DNA from: Hyphomicrobiales bacterium
Lineage (GTDB): Bacteria > Pseudomonadota > Alphaproteobacteria > Rhizobiales > Beijerinckiaceae
Direction of reading: 5' to 3'
NCBI GenBank assembly: GCA_900470775.1
Contig: UCBZ01000025.1
Span: forward strand, 1-34,515
DNA length: 34,515 nucleotides
Below the pieces are notes generated by a model that was not told where the DNA came from, ran no database searches, and worked only from the letters and a program-made list of their open reading frames with translations. The position numbers were made by a program, and so were the translations under genes. Each line of letters begins with the position of its first letter. The first letter of the stretch is position 1. Of the stretch, positions 23,624 through 31,850 are shown piece after piece.

Positions 23624-25183
23624 CTAGACCTTCACCTCGCCGACGCTCATCGTCAGCGCCTGGTTGACCTTGAAGTCCTGAACGCCCTGCCGCCAGAGAT
23701 TGGACGCATGGACGAAGCCGAGCACGCCGATCGGCGCATCGCGGGCCATGATCGTCTGCATCTTGCCGTAAAGGTCCTTGAGCTTGGCCTCCTCGGTTTC
23801 GAGGAAGGATGCGGCCATCAACGCGCTCAGCTCGGGATTGTCATAGCCCGTGCTCTTCGACAGGAACTGCCCCGGCATCACCGTATTGGCGATGATGTAG
23901 GTCGCCTCGCCCGGCGACATGAAGACCTGCATCGCCATCTGGTGCTCGCCGCGCGCGATCTGCTGGATCAGCACCGAGAACTCGTAGACCTTCAGGTTGA
24001 TCTTGACGCCGATCTTGGCGAGCTGCGCCTGTAAAAAGATGGCGGCATCCTTGGTGTCGAGCAGATAGGGCTCAGCCTGGATGCTGATATCGATTTCGGC
24101 GCCGGTCGGATATTTCGACTTCGCCAGGAATTCTTTTGCCCGGTCGAGATCGAAGCCAAGCTCCTTGTCAGCCTCGTCGTTGAACCACCATCCGCGCGGC
24201 GGTGCGAGCACGGCTGCCGGATCGAGCAGTCCATAATAGACTTTGTCGCCGATCGTCTTGCGGTCGATGGCGCAGGAGAGCGCCTTGCGGAAGTTGAGAT
24301 CGTCGAGCGGCGGCTTCAGGTTGTTGGTGAACATCAGGAGTGCCCCGCCCAAAGTCGGGCGCGAGGCACCGGTGATGCCGGGCATGGTCTTGAGGCGGTT
24401 GAATTCGCGCGCCGGCGGCGCGCTGATGATGTCGACCTGGTTGGTCAGGAGATAGGCGACGCGGGTTGCGTCCTCCGGGATCATCTTGACGACGAGCCGG
24501 TCCCAGGCGGGTAGGCCCTTGCGCCAGTAGTTCGGGTTCTTCTTGAAGCTAATCGAGTCGTTGGGCTTCCACTCCTCGAACATGCCGAAGCCGGTGCCAA
24601 TTCCGACGGGCTTCGACTTGAAATAATCGTCGCCATGCTCCTTGCGCGAGCCGGCGGGGAAGATGCCCATATATTTGGTCAGGAAGTACAGCCACTGGCC
24701 GTAGGGCTCGGACAAGTCGACCTGGACCTTGAGCGGATCGAGCACCGTCACCTTGGCGATCTTGGTGAAGAGCGGCCGGCGCAGCGCCTTGTTGTTGGCG
24801 TCGAGCAGGTAGTCGAACGAGTATTTCACGTCCTCGGCCGTCATTTTCTTGCCGTTGTGGAAGGTGACGTCGTCGCGCAGCTCGAAGGTGTAGGTCTTCT
24901 TGTCGGCCGAGATCGTCGGCAGGGCCTTGGCGAGCTGCGGCTTCAGCACGCCATCGACATCGAACTCGACGAGGTTCTCGAAGACGGTCTGGCCCAGCAC
25001 CATCGCGTCATGATTGAGCTGGTTGATCGGGTCGATCGTAATCGGGTTGCTCGGCAGGACGATCGTCAGCGTCTTGCCCGCGTTCGGCTGGGCATGGAGC
25101 AGGCTGGATGGCAGCAACGCGGCCAGCGCACCACCGGCGCTCGCTGCTAGAAATTGTCGGCGATCCGTCGGCAGATTGACCAT
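23624..25183 (-). CDS. Dipeptide/oligopeptide-type ABC transporter substrate-binding protein (SBP family 5)
   Basis: A 519-residue periplasmic binding protein. The signal is of twin-arginine type (TDRRQFLAASAGGALAALLP, ending near HAQP). SBP family 5 hallmarks follow: LAKALPTISADKKTYTFELR, DDVTFHNGKKMTAEDVKYSFDY, and late RGEHQMAMQVF. The ATG at 25183 has the ribosome site AAAAGGGG (plus-strand bases 25191-25198). It is the first gene of the eight-gene operon. Members bind peptides, opines, glutathione, nickel complexes or modified amino acids. Linked to HyuA/HyuB, the ligand may be a cyclic or N-substituted amino acid derivative (inference). Confidence 0.93.
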   Translation of the reverse strand: MVNLPTDRRQFLAASAGGALAALLPSSLLHAQPNAGKTLTIVLPSNPITIDPINQLNHDAMVLGQTVFENLVEFDVDGVLKPQLAKALPTISADKKTYTFELRDDVTFHNGKKMTAEDVKYSFDYLLDANNKALRRPLFTKIAKVTVLDPLKVQVDLSEPYGQWLYFLTKYMGIFPAGSRKEHGDDYFKSKPVGIGTGFGMFEEWKPNDSISFKKNPNYWRKGLPAWDRLVVKMIPEDATRVAYLLTNQVDIISAPPAREFNRLKTMPGITGASRPTLGGALLMFTNNLKPPLDDLNFRKALSCAIDRKTIGDKVYYGLLDPAAVLAPPRGWWFNDEADKELGFDLDRAKEFLAKSKYPTGAEIDISIQAEPYLLDTKDAAIFLQAQLAKIGVKINLKVYEFSVLIQQIARGEHQMAMQVFMSPGEATYIIANTVMPGQFLSKSTGYDNPELSALMAASFLETEEAKLKDLYGKMQTIMARDAPIGVLGFVHASNLWRQGVQDFKVNQALTMSVGEVKV

Positions 25184-25301
25184 CGAACATCCCCTTTTGT
25201 CTGGCGAAGCTTTGGAACGCGCAACGTCGGACGCAGCGCTGAACGGGGAGAAGCGTAACACCCGCCGAAAGACCAATGAAAATAAGAACTCTTGGCGTCT
25301 C

Positions 25302-25318
25302 GATAGCCACCCGCTATC
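25302..25318. promoter_or_regulatory. Candidate LysR operator (GATAGC-N5-GCTATC)
   Basis: A perfect dyad with 6-bp arms GATAGC (25302-25307) and GCTATC (25313-25318), including a T-N11-A pair (25304 and 25316). It ends 10 nt before the LysR start, a position suited to autorepression, and lies within the 145-nt region shared with the divergent importer/hydantoinase operon. Binding is inferred. Confidence 0.5.
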
Positions 25319-25328
25319 ATCTTTGCCC

Positions 25329-26222
25329 ATGCGTTACACCTTTGGTCAGGCCGAGGCCTTCTATTGGGTTGCCCGGCTCGGCGGGTTCCGCGCAGCGGCG
25401 ACCCATCTCAACCTGGCCCAGCCCACAGTCAGTCTGCGCGTCAAGGAACTGGAGCGCATCCTCGGCGGGGAGCTGTTCGACCGCGCGCTGTACCGGCCAT
25501 TGCCGACCACGCTGGGCAGCGCCATCTATGCCGATGTCGAGCGCATGCTGGCTCATGCCGAGCAGGTCCAGCGCCGCTCCAAAGACGCGCTGCCAGGTCG
25601 CGGCCTGCTGCGCATCGGCGCCGCGGACTCGTTTGCGGCGCTGATCCTGCCCGATCTGCTGGCGGCGCTGGCGGCACGGCACGCATCCCTGCAGGTCGAT
25701 GTCACCGTGGATTTCAGCACGCGGCTGGAACAGCTCCTACTCGACCGCTCGATCGATATCGCCTTCCTGTCGCAGCCGCGCGCGCATGAGGGCATCAGCA
25801 TCGTCCCGCTCTGGCTGATCGATCTCGTCTGGGTCATCGGCAAGGACCTGCCCTTCGACGGCGATGTCGCCACGCCGGAGAATCTCGTCGATCTGCCGAT
25901 CTTTACGAATAGCTCGCCCTCGGGCCTGTTCACGACGATCCAGATGTGGTTCGGCACGAAAGGGCTCAAACCCCACCGGATGAACACCTGCAACCCGCTA
26001 ACTGTGATCGCCAGGCTCGCCAATGCCGGCACCGGCGCGGCCCTGATCCCGCGCGATATGATCAGGGTCTCGGGCGACGACCTTGCCTTGCGTGTGCTCG
26101 AGACCAGGCCGCCGATCCCGTCCCACAATCTCTGCGCGATGTGGTGGGACAATGAATCCGCCGCCGAATGCAAATATCTGGCCGATCTCGCGCGCGAGAT
26201 CTCGGAAAAAGCTCAGCTGTGA
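25329..26222 (+). CDS. LysR family transcriptional regulator
   Basis: 297 residues. The N-terminal helix-turn-helix covers about residues 4-62 (QAEAFYWVARLGGFRAAATH, LNLAQPTVSLRVKELERILG, ELFDRALYRPLPTTLG). The effector domain starts at about residue 92 (GRGLLRIGAADSFAALILPD). The frame is open upstream, but the ATG at 25329 gives the standard LysR N-terminus. It is divergent from the binding-protein gene at 25183, so it most likely controls the peptide-type importer/HyuAB/PLP-enzyme operon. It is clearly a different subgroup from the paralogous LysR pair at 13551 and 26385. Confidence 0.92.
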   Translation: MRYTFGQAEAFYWVARLGGFRAAATHLNLAQPTVSLRVKELERILGGELFDRALYRPLPTTLGSAIYADVERMLAHAEQVQRRSKDALPGRGLLRIGAADSFAALILPDLLAALAARHASLQVDVTVDFSTRLEQLLLDRSIDIAFLSQPRAHEGISIVPLWLIDLVWVIGKDLPFDGDVATPENLVDLPIFTNSSPSGLFTTIQMWFGTKGLKPHRMNTCNPLTVIARLANAGTGAALIPRDMIRVSGDDLALRVLETRPPIPSHNLCAMWWDNESAAECKYLADLAREISEKAQL

Positions 26223-26384
26223 GTGGTGCATTGCGATCGTGCACTTGGCTCGGTAATCAGCCTGCCTGAAAGCGGACTTTCTCGAGTTGGGAAGGTACCG
26301 AAAGCACCCCTCCCCGCTCACGGGCAAAATGCGCCGATACCGTTGAAAAAGTCGTCGTTGCTGCGGTTGTTGCATCACATATTT

Positions 26385-27293
26385 TCAGAATAGGCCTTGC
26401 CTTTGTAGATCGCGCACCGTGCGACGCATGCTAGCAATGAACATGCGCGTCGGACGCGACAAAGGCGCGTTCGTCGACACCAGAACCTGCGCGCTAATTG
26501 ATGTTTTGGGATGAAACTTCAGACAGGTAATGGCACCGTCACGGGTGCCAACGAGCCAAAATGGATCGATCACCGCGACACCGGCACCGGCCCTCGCCAA
26601 GGCGCAGGCCACGGATGACTGATTTACCTTGATCGCGATGCGGCGCGGTGTCTTCGCCTCGCGAAAGGCCTTTTCTACGAGGGCGCCAATCGGCTGCGCG
26701 CGGCTGAACGAGATCAGCCGGTAGGGCAGGATGTCCTGTGGCTCGACGAAGTCACGTTGCGCGAGTTCGTGGCTCGAGTGGACGACCGCGATGAGGTCGG
26801 CGGCGATCAGGTCAATGGCGCGAGCGTCGTGCGGGATTAGTGGCGATAGCGCCAGCCCAAGATCGACCTCCTCGCGCACGACGCTTGCAATGACGCGTGG
26901 AGTATCTGTTGTCTTGATCGATATCTGGATGCGAGGGCGGGATCGTTGGAACTGCGCGATCGCCATCGGCAGGATGTTGTCGGCGAGAACTGCCGTTGCG
27001 GCGATATTGATCGAGCCGACCGTGGTGTCGCCCATGTCGTCTATCAGCCGTCCGATCCTGTCGACACCATCGAAGACCCGTTCGAGATCGATCAAAAGGT
27101 TCCGCGTCTCAGGTGTCGGTTGGAGCCGCCCTTGGCGGCGCGCGAACAGCGGGAAGCCGGCGTCGCGGGAGCAGTCGCGCAGCAACATGCTGACCGCCGG
27201 TTGAGAGACACCCAGCGCTTCGGCAGCCGCTGTGACTGAGCCGCTGGTGGCGACCGTGTAGACGATCTGCAGTTGTCTAAGGCTGAGCGACAT
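26385..27293 (-). CDS. LysR family transcriptional regulator
   Basis: 302 residues. The N-terminal helix-turn-helix (RQLQIVYTVATSGSVTAAAE, ALGVSQPAVSMLLRDCSRDA, FPLFARRQGRLQPTPE) is followed by an effector domain (VGSINIAATAVLADNILPMA). KVNQSSVACALARAGAGVAVID matches the corresponding motif of the LysR protein at 13551, and both are divergent from enolase-superfamily genes, so they are paralogues. The wing sequence is slightly unusual (SMLLRDCSRDAG where RxLxxLExxLG is common). It faces the gene at 27408 across a 114-nt gap and probably controls the enolase-superfamily and Liv-type importer genes. It is convergent with the LysR gene ending at 26222; the 162-nt gap between them shows no convincing terminator. 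Confidence 0.92.
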   Translation of the reverse strand: MSLSLRQLQIVYTVATSGSVTAAAEALGVSQPAVSMLLRDCSRDAGFPLFARRQGRLQPTPETRNLLIDLERVFDGVDRIGRLIDDMGDTTVGSINIAATAVLADNILPMAIAQFQRSRPRIQISIKTTDTPRVIASVVREEVDLGLALSPLIPHDARAIDLIAADLIAVVHSSHELAQRDFVEPQDILPYRLISFSRAQPIGALVEKAFREAKTPRRIAIKVNQSSVACALARAGAGVAVIDPFWLVGTRDGAITCLKFHPKTSISAQVLVSTNAPLSRPTRMFIASMRRTVRDLQRQGLF

Positions 27294-27300
27294 CAGCCTA

Positions 27301-27318
27301 GCTTATGTAGAGTTAAGC
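27301..27318. promoter_or_regulatory. Candidate LysR operator (GCTTA-N8-TAAGC)
   Basis: Arms GCTTA (27301-27305) and TAAGC (27314-27318) surround eight bases and contain a T-N11-A pair (27304 and 27316). The dyad lies 8 nt upstream of the LysR start. A second, imperfect dyad, GCAATTGAGG (27324-27333) with CCTCATTGC (27354-27362), lies next to it. Both are in the shared promoter gap; binding is inferred. Confidence 0.4.
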
Positions 27319-27407
27319 CAGATGCAATTGAGGTTATTTTGGTCGCGGCCTAGCCTCATTGCGACGCTGGCCGCTGAGAGCCGCGCTCCGAGGAAACGGT
27401 ACCCAAG

Positions 27408-28535
27408 ATGAAGATCACCGCAGTCGAAACCTGCGTGGTGGCCTTGCCCTTTGACATGGGCGGGCCGAAGCCTGCCTTTGCGGGACGGCCTTGGGACAAT
27501 CTCGAAATCCTCATTGTCAAGGTCGAGACCGAAGACGGCTTGGTCGGCTGGGGCGAAGCCTTCGGCCATGCCGCCATACCCGCCACGAAAGCCGCGATCG
27601 ACACCATCATCGCGCCGCTCATGCTGGGACGCGATGCCGGAGACATCCAGGGCCTGTCGCGCACGATCCTGCATAGCCTGCATCTGCTGGGCCGCAACGG
27701 CTCCTTCGTCTATGGCTATTCCGGCATCGAGATCGCCTTATGGGACCTACTCGGCAAGCGGGCCGGCCTGCCGCTCTACCGGCTCCTCGGCGGACGGGAC
27801 CGGGGGCCGATCGATGGCTATGCGAGCCTGCTCGCCTATAACGACGACGCGCTCGTGGCCAAGAACACGTCCGCGGCCTGCGCCGCCGGCTACCGCTTCA
27901 TCAAGCTGCATGAATTGACGCGGGACGCGGTTCTGTCTGCCCAGCAGGCTCCCGGTGCTGAAGATGCTGCGATCATGATGGATGTGAACTGCGCCTGGTC
28001 GCCCGCCGCCGCGCGCGAGATGGCTGCCTCCTTGGTCGATGACGGCCTGATGTGGCTAGAGGAACCGGTCTGGCCGCCCGAGGATGTCCATGGGCTGGCC
28101 AGCGTGCGCGCTTATGGCATCCCTATCTCGGCGGGGGAGAATGTCGCGGGTGTGTTCGGCTTCAAATCCCTGATCGAGGCCGGCGCGATCGATGTCGCCC
28201 AACCCAGCGTCACCAAGATCGGCGGCGTTCAGGAAATGCTCAAGGTCTTCGACCTCTGCGAGGCGCATGGCGTCGAGGTCGCGCCGCACAGCCCCTATTT
28301 CGGGCCGGGCTTCGTCGCGACCCTGCACATCATCGCCGCTCGCATGGCAAAGCCGATGGTTGAGGTGCTCTGGCTGGAGATGGAAGCCAACCCGTTCGAC
28401 CCTTGGGTGCGCGGCCAGAACGGACGGTTCCCAGTGCCGCAAGGGCCGGGTCTGGGCTGCGATCCCGATCTCGACGTCCTCGAGCGCTACCGCACCGGCG
28501 ACTGGACGCGCAACTCAGCACAGGCAGCCCCATGA
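27408..28535 (+). CDS. Mandelate racemase/muconate lactonizing enzyme family protein, atypical active site
   Basis: A 375-residue enolase-superfamily enzyme. Metal ligands are present: Asp192 (MMDVNCAW), Glu218 (WLEEPV) and Glu244 (SAGENVAG). The base-motif region is FIKLHEL, so Lys166-Leu-His168 replaces KxK. His294 in APHSPYFGPG matches the catalytic His of mandelate racemase, but its Asp partner is replaced by Ser267 (QPSVTKIGG). It should still stabilise an enolate on Mg2+, but with altered acid-base chemistry, favouring a dehydratase or one-base mechanism over plain racemisation (inference). It overlaps the next enolase-superfamily gene by 4 nt and is divergent from a LysR regulator. Substrate unknown. 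Confidence 0.9.
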   Translation: MKITAVETCVVALPFDMGGPKPAFAGRPWDNLEILIVKVETEDGLVGWGEAFGHAAIPATKAAIDTIIAPLMLGRDAGDIQGLSRTILHSLHLLGRNGSFVYGYSGIEIALWDLLGKRAGLPLYRLLGGRDRGPIDGYASLLAYNDDALVAKNTSAACAAGYRFIKLHELTRDAVLSAQQAPGAEDAAIMMDVNCAWSPAAAREMAASLVDDGLMWLEEPVWPPEDVHGLASVRAYGIPISAGENVAGVFGFKSLIEAGAIDVAQPSVTKIGGVQEMLKVFDLCEAHGVEVAPHSPYFGPGFVATLHIIAARMAKPMVEVLWLEMEANPFDPWVRGQNGRFPVPQGPGLGCDPDLDVLERYRTGDWTRNSAQAAP

Positions 28536-29614
28536 AGATCGTCAAGATCGAGACGCAAGCCGTTGTCGTGACGCTACCGCAGCCGATCGGCAGCGCGCTC
28601 GGCGAGATCCGCGACTTCGGCTGCGTGCTGGTGACCGTGCATAGCGACCAGGGCACCACCGGCGAGAACCTCGTCTTCGCGCTCAACAATCGCCGCACGA
28701 AGGTGCTGCGCCAGATGGTCGACGAACTCGGCGACCTGCTGATCGGCCGCGACGCCGGCCATATCGCCGAATTCTGGGCCCGAGCCTGGAAGGACATCAA
28801 TTTCCTCGGCCATAAGGGCGTGCCGGTCGTCGGCATCTCCGCGCTCGACGGCGCCTTGTGGGATCTCGCGGGCAAGGCGGCTGGCCTGCCACTCTACCGC
28901 ATGCTCGGCGGTGCCCAGAGCAAGGTGCCGGTCTATCACAGCGGCGGCCTGTGGCTGTCCTCGTCGACGAATGAGCTGGTCGAGGAAGCCGGACGCTTCG
29001 CCGCGGCGGGCTTCGGCGCGATGAAGATGCGGCTGGGCCATGCCGATCCACGCGACGACGCAGCCCGCGTCCGCGAGGTTCGCAAGGCGATCGGTCCGCA
29101 GGTCAAGCTGATGGCCGATGCCAATCAGGGCCTGAACGAAGCCCAGGCGATCCGGCTCGGCCGGATGCTGGAGGAGTTCGATCTGACCTGGTTCGAGGAG
29201 CCGCTGCCGGCCTGGGATCTGGAGGGGTTGGCGCGGGTCGCCGCCGCGCTGGACACGCCGATCGCATCGGGAGAGACCGAATACACCCGCTATGGCTTCC
29301 GGCGGATGCTGGAGCTGCGGAGCGCAGACATCCTGATGCCTGATCTGCAGCGGGTCGGCGGCGTCAGCGAATACATGCGGGTCGCGCATATGGCTGAGGC
29401 CCATGACGTACCGGTGTCTAGCCATCTGTTCCCGGAGACAAGCATCCAGGTCCTGGGCGCGCTCTCCAACGCCATCTACCTGGAATACATGCCGTGGTTT
29501 TCGCCGCTCTACAATGAAACGCTAAGCTTTACAGATGGATGCGCCCTTGTTCCGGAACGCCCGGGCTGGGGCTTCACCTTCAACCGCGCCTACATCGCCA
29601 GCCTGCCGCACTGA
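28532..29614 (+). CDS. Mandelate racemase/muconate lactonizing enzyme family protein
   Basis: 360 residues. The active-site layout is almost that of mandelate racemase: Lys165 and Arg167 in AMKMRLG, Asp in MADANQG, Glu in WFEEPL, Glu in ASGETEYT, Asp271 in LMPDLQRVGG and His298 in SSHLFPETS. The complete His-Asp dyad contrasts with its neighbour at 27408. The ATG at 28532 overlaps the previous stop by 4 nt; the longer open frame upstream is a shadow. The pair probably processes one carboxylic acid or two epimers of it, supplied by the Liv-type importer downstream. A sugar acid or alpha-hydroxy acid is likely but unproven. Confidence 0.92.
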   Translation: MKIVKIETQAVVVTLPQPIGSALGEIRDFGCVLVTVHSDQGTTGENLVFALNNRRTKVLRQMVDELGDLLIGRDAGHIAEFWARAWKDINFLGHKGVPVVGISALDGALWDLAGKAAGLPLYRMLGGAQSKVPVYHSGGLWLSSSTNELVEEAGRFAAAGFGAMKMRLGHADPRDDAARVREVRKAIGPQVKLMADANQGLNEAQAIRLGRMLEEFDLTWFEEPLPAWDLEGLARVAAALDTPIASGETEYTRYGFRRMLELRSADILMPDLQRVGGVSEYMRVAHMAEAHDVPVSSHLFPETSIQVLGALSNAIYLEYMPWFSPLYNETLSFTDGCALVPERPGWGFTFNRAYIASLPH

Positions 29615-29692
29615 CATGAATAGGGCCGGCTCAGGCCCACCAAGCCCGCATAGACGGGCACGCAACGACACCAACGATCGGGAGGGATCGAG
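29615..29692 (+). promoter_or_regulatory. Intergenic region with two hairpins before the livK-like gene
   Basis: The 78-nt gap contains GGGCC (29623-29627) paired with GGCCC (29634-29638), and GCCCG (29644-29648) paired with CGGGC (29655-29659). Neither is followed by a T run. They may stabilise mRNA ends between the enzyme and transporter segments. GGGAGGG just before the ATG at 29693 is a strong ribosome binding site. Confidence 0.3.
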
Positions 29693-30889
29693 ATGAGCAT
29701 CAGCCGTCGTGAGTTCACCATTGGGTCCGCGGGCCTTGTCGGTACGTCGACATTGGGCCTGACGCGTCCCGCATTGGCGCAGAGCGAACCGATCAAGGTC
29801 GGCTGGCTTGCCGCCCTGACCGGCCCGAGTTCGGCGCCCGGCGTCGGCTTCAATCGCGGGGTGATCTACGCCGCCGAAGCGATCAACGCGGCCGGCGGCG
29901 TCAAGGGTCGCAAGATCGAGATCATCACCCGCGACACGCAGGGCGATCCGACCAAGGCCGTCAATGCGACGCAGGAAATGATCAGCCAGGCCAAGGTCCA
30001 TGCGATCTGGGGGCCGACCAATTCGGGCGAATCCCTGGCGGTGACCCCGATCATGGCCCGCGCCAAGATGCCCAATATCCATCCTTGCGTGGTCGACAGC
30101 CTGATCGACGAGAAGAAATTCCCCAACGCCTTCCGCCTCGCGCCGTCGAACACCCAATGGGACGACGCGGTGCGCAATTACTGTCTCAAGATCCTGAAGC
30201 TGAAGAAGATTGCCGTCATCGGCGACACGACCGGCTATGGTGTCAGCGCCGTCAATGCCTCGGTCGCAGGCTTCAAGAAGGACGGCGCCGAGGTGGTCTA
30301 TCAGGCCAATATCGACGCCACGCAGCCTGATATGACCCCCGACATGCTGCGGGCCAAGACGTCCGGCGCCGAGGTCGTGGTCGTCTGGAGCGTGTCGACC
30401 GGGATGGAAGCGCGCATGATGAACGTCCGCGCCGCCATGGGCTGGGACGTCGCCTTCGTCGGCCATCCCTCGCTGTCCTCGGGTGAAATCGGCAATCTCG
30501 TCGAGAAGCCTGCGAACTGGGAGAAGGTCTACGCCGTCGGCTATCGCAGCTGCAGCTATGGAGCCGACGGCAAGCTCGCCGCCCGCAATGCCGAGCTGGT
30601 CGAGCGACTGAAAGGCAAGGTCAATCTTTCCGACACCCTGCTCTGGTGGGTGACCTGCGGGATCGACGCGGTCGAGATGGTCGCCAAGGCCGTCGAGGCG
30701 ACCGGCTCCTCGTCGAGCGAAGCGATCATCGGGCACTGGAACGGGCTCGCCAAATACAATGGCTATTTCGGCGATTACAGCTTCAACCCCAATCAGCACA
30801 ACGGCTATCCCACTGCCGATGTGGTGATGTCGGCTGCGAGCTCCGCCAAGGACGGCGCCTTCCTGCTGGCGCCCGGCTACAGCGGCTGA
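29693..30889 (+). CDS. Branched-chain amino acid-type ABC transporter substrate-binding protein (LivK-like)
   Basis: A 398-residue periplasmic binding protein with a twin-arginine signal (SISRREFTIGSAGLVG, ending near ALAQS). The mature part follows the Peripla_BP_6 pattern: IKVGWLAALTGPSSAPGVGF, AAEAINAAGGVKGRKIEI, TRDTQGDPTKAVNATQEMI, AIWGPTNSGESLAVTPIM, KKIAVIGDTTGYGVSAVNA. This class transports many carboxylates besides branched-chain amino acids, including aromatic acids, ureas and amides. It lies 78 nt after the second enolase-superfamily gene, so the cargo is likely that enzyme pair's substrate. Confidence 0.92.
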   Translation: MSISRREFTIGSAGLVGTSTLGLTRPALAQSEPIKVGWLAALTGPSSAPGVGFNRGVIYAAEAINAAGGVKGRKIEIITRDTQGDPTKAVNATQEMISQAKVHAIWGPTNSGESLAVTPIMARAKMPNIHPCVVDSLIDEKKFPNAFRLAPSNTQWDDAVRNYCLKILKLKKIAVIGDTTGYGVSAVNASVAGFKKDGAEVVYQANIDATQPDMTPDMLRAKTSGAEVVVVWSVSTGMEARMMNVRAAMGWDVAFVGHPSLSSGEIGNLVEKPANWEKVYAVGYRSCSYGADGKLAARNAELVERLKGKVNLSDTLLWWVTCGIDAVEMVAKAVEATGSSSSEAIIGHWNGLAKYNGYFGDYSFNPNQHNGYPTADVVMSAASSAKDGAFLLAPGYSG

Positions 30890-30899
30890 CGCAGCGACC

Positions 30900-30976
30900 G
30901 GGCCGGCGCTTTTTGTCGCCGCCCGGCCCCATCACTCCAGATCCCGAAGGACCGGCTGCGACACCACCGGTCCTTC
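30900..30976 (+). promoter_or_regulatory. Twin hairpins between the livK-like and livH genes
   Basis: Hairpin 1 pairs GGGCCGG (30900-30906) with CCGGCCC (30923-30929), with extra C-G pairs inside and CTTTTTGT in the loop region. Hairpin 2 pairs GAAGGACCGG (30946-30955) with CCGGTCCTTC (30967-30976), a perfect 10-bp stem with an 11-nt loop. The arrangement suits partial termination or protection of the binding-protein mRNA, so that LivK exceeds the membrane subunits. That function is inferred. Confidence 0.5.
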
Positions 30977-30992
30977 CAGAGGAAAACTAACG

Positions 30993-31850
30993 ATGTTGGC
31001 TTCGATCCTGGCGTCAGGCGTCGCGGTGGGGGCGATCTACGCCCTGATCGGGATCGCTTACAACACGATGTTCTCGACCTCGCGCGTGATGAGTTTCACG
31101 GCCGGGCAGCTGGGCATGCTGGGCGGCGTGTTGGGCTCGCTGTTCGTGCTGCGGCTCGGACTGCCGCCGATTGTCGGCTTTGTGGCGATGCTCGCCTGCT
31201 GCGCGCTGATCGGCGTGATCACCGAGTTCGTCGCGGTCCGGCCGGTGCTCAAAAGCCTCGACCAGCACCTCTATGTGCTCTCGACGCTGGCACTGGCGCT
31301 GATGATCCAGCAGGTCACGGCGATCAAATGGAGCACCGAGCCGCAACCCTTCCCGCGCCTGTTCGAGCTTGGCTCGGGCACGCTGGACGAGAAATTCTGG
31401 GTCCCCGTCGCCGCCTGCCTGCTGACGATCATCGGGTTGGAACTGCTCTACCGGAAAACCCTGGTGGGGCGCGCCTTCCTGGCGATTGCGGAGGACAATT
31501 TCGCGGCGCGGGCGCTCGGTCTGCCGGAGCGCAATCTTCGTATCGCCAGCTATGCCCTGGCTGGCGCCATCGGCGGGCTGGCCGGTTTCGCCGGCGGGCA
31601 ATTGCTCCTTGCCTTCTTCGCCAACGGACCGCTGCTGAACTTCTATGGCTTCGTGCCGGTGGCGCTGGGCGGGCTGGGCAATAATCGCGGCGCCGTCATC
31701 GGCGGGCTGGCGCTCGGCATCTTCCAGCAGGCCGCCAATTTTCTCGTCGGCGGAATCTTCTCGTCGGTCGCCGTGTTCTGCATCTTCATCATCGTGCTGC
31801 TGCTGGCGCCGCAAGGCCTGTTCGGCTCTCATGTCGCGAGGCGCGTCTGA
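30993..31850 (+). CDS. livH: Branched-chain amino acid-type ABC transporter permease (LivH-like)
   Basis: A 285-residue integral membrane protein of the LivH type. Hydrophobic helices start with SILASGVAVGAIYALIGIAY; GFVAMLACCALIGVITEFVA, LIQQVTAIKW and the family segment GRAFLAIAEDNFAARALGLP follow (Liv EAA-like loop). SYALAGAIGGLAGFAGGQLL and VIGGLALGIFQQAANFLVGG come near the end. AGAGGA (30978-30983) precedes the ATG. Its stop shares one base with the start of the fused LivM-LivG gene (TGATG). Confidence 0.92.
   Translation: MLASILASGVAVGAIYALIGIAYNTMFSTSRVMSFTAGQLGMLGGVLGSLFVLRLGLPPIVGFVAMLACCALIGVITEFVAVRPVLKSLDQHLYVLSTLALALMIQQVTAIKWSTEPQPFPRLFELGSGTLDEKFWVPVAACLLTIIGLELLYRKTLVGRAFLAIAEDNFAARALGLPERNLRIASYALAGAIGGLAGFAGGQLLLAFFANGPLLNFYGFVPVALGGLGNNRGAVIGGLALGIFQQAANFLVGGIFSSVAVFCIFIIVLLLAPQGLFGSHVARRV

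Noticed and set aside
26223..26384. GTGCA (26226-26230) and TGCAC (26240-26244) as a bidirectional terminator between convergent LysR genes
   Set aside because: The stem is only 5 bp with a 9-nt loop and lacks T runs on either side.
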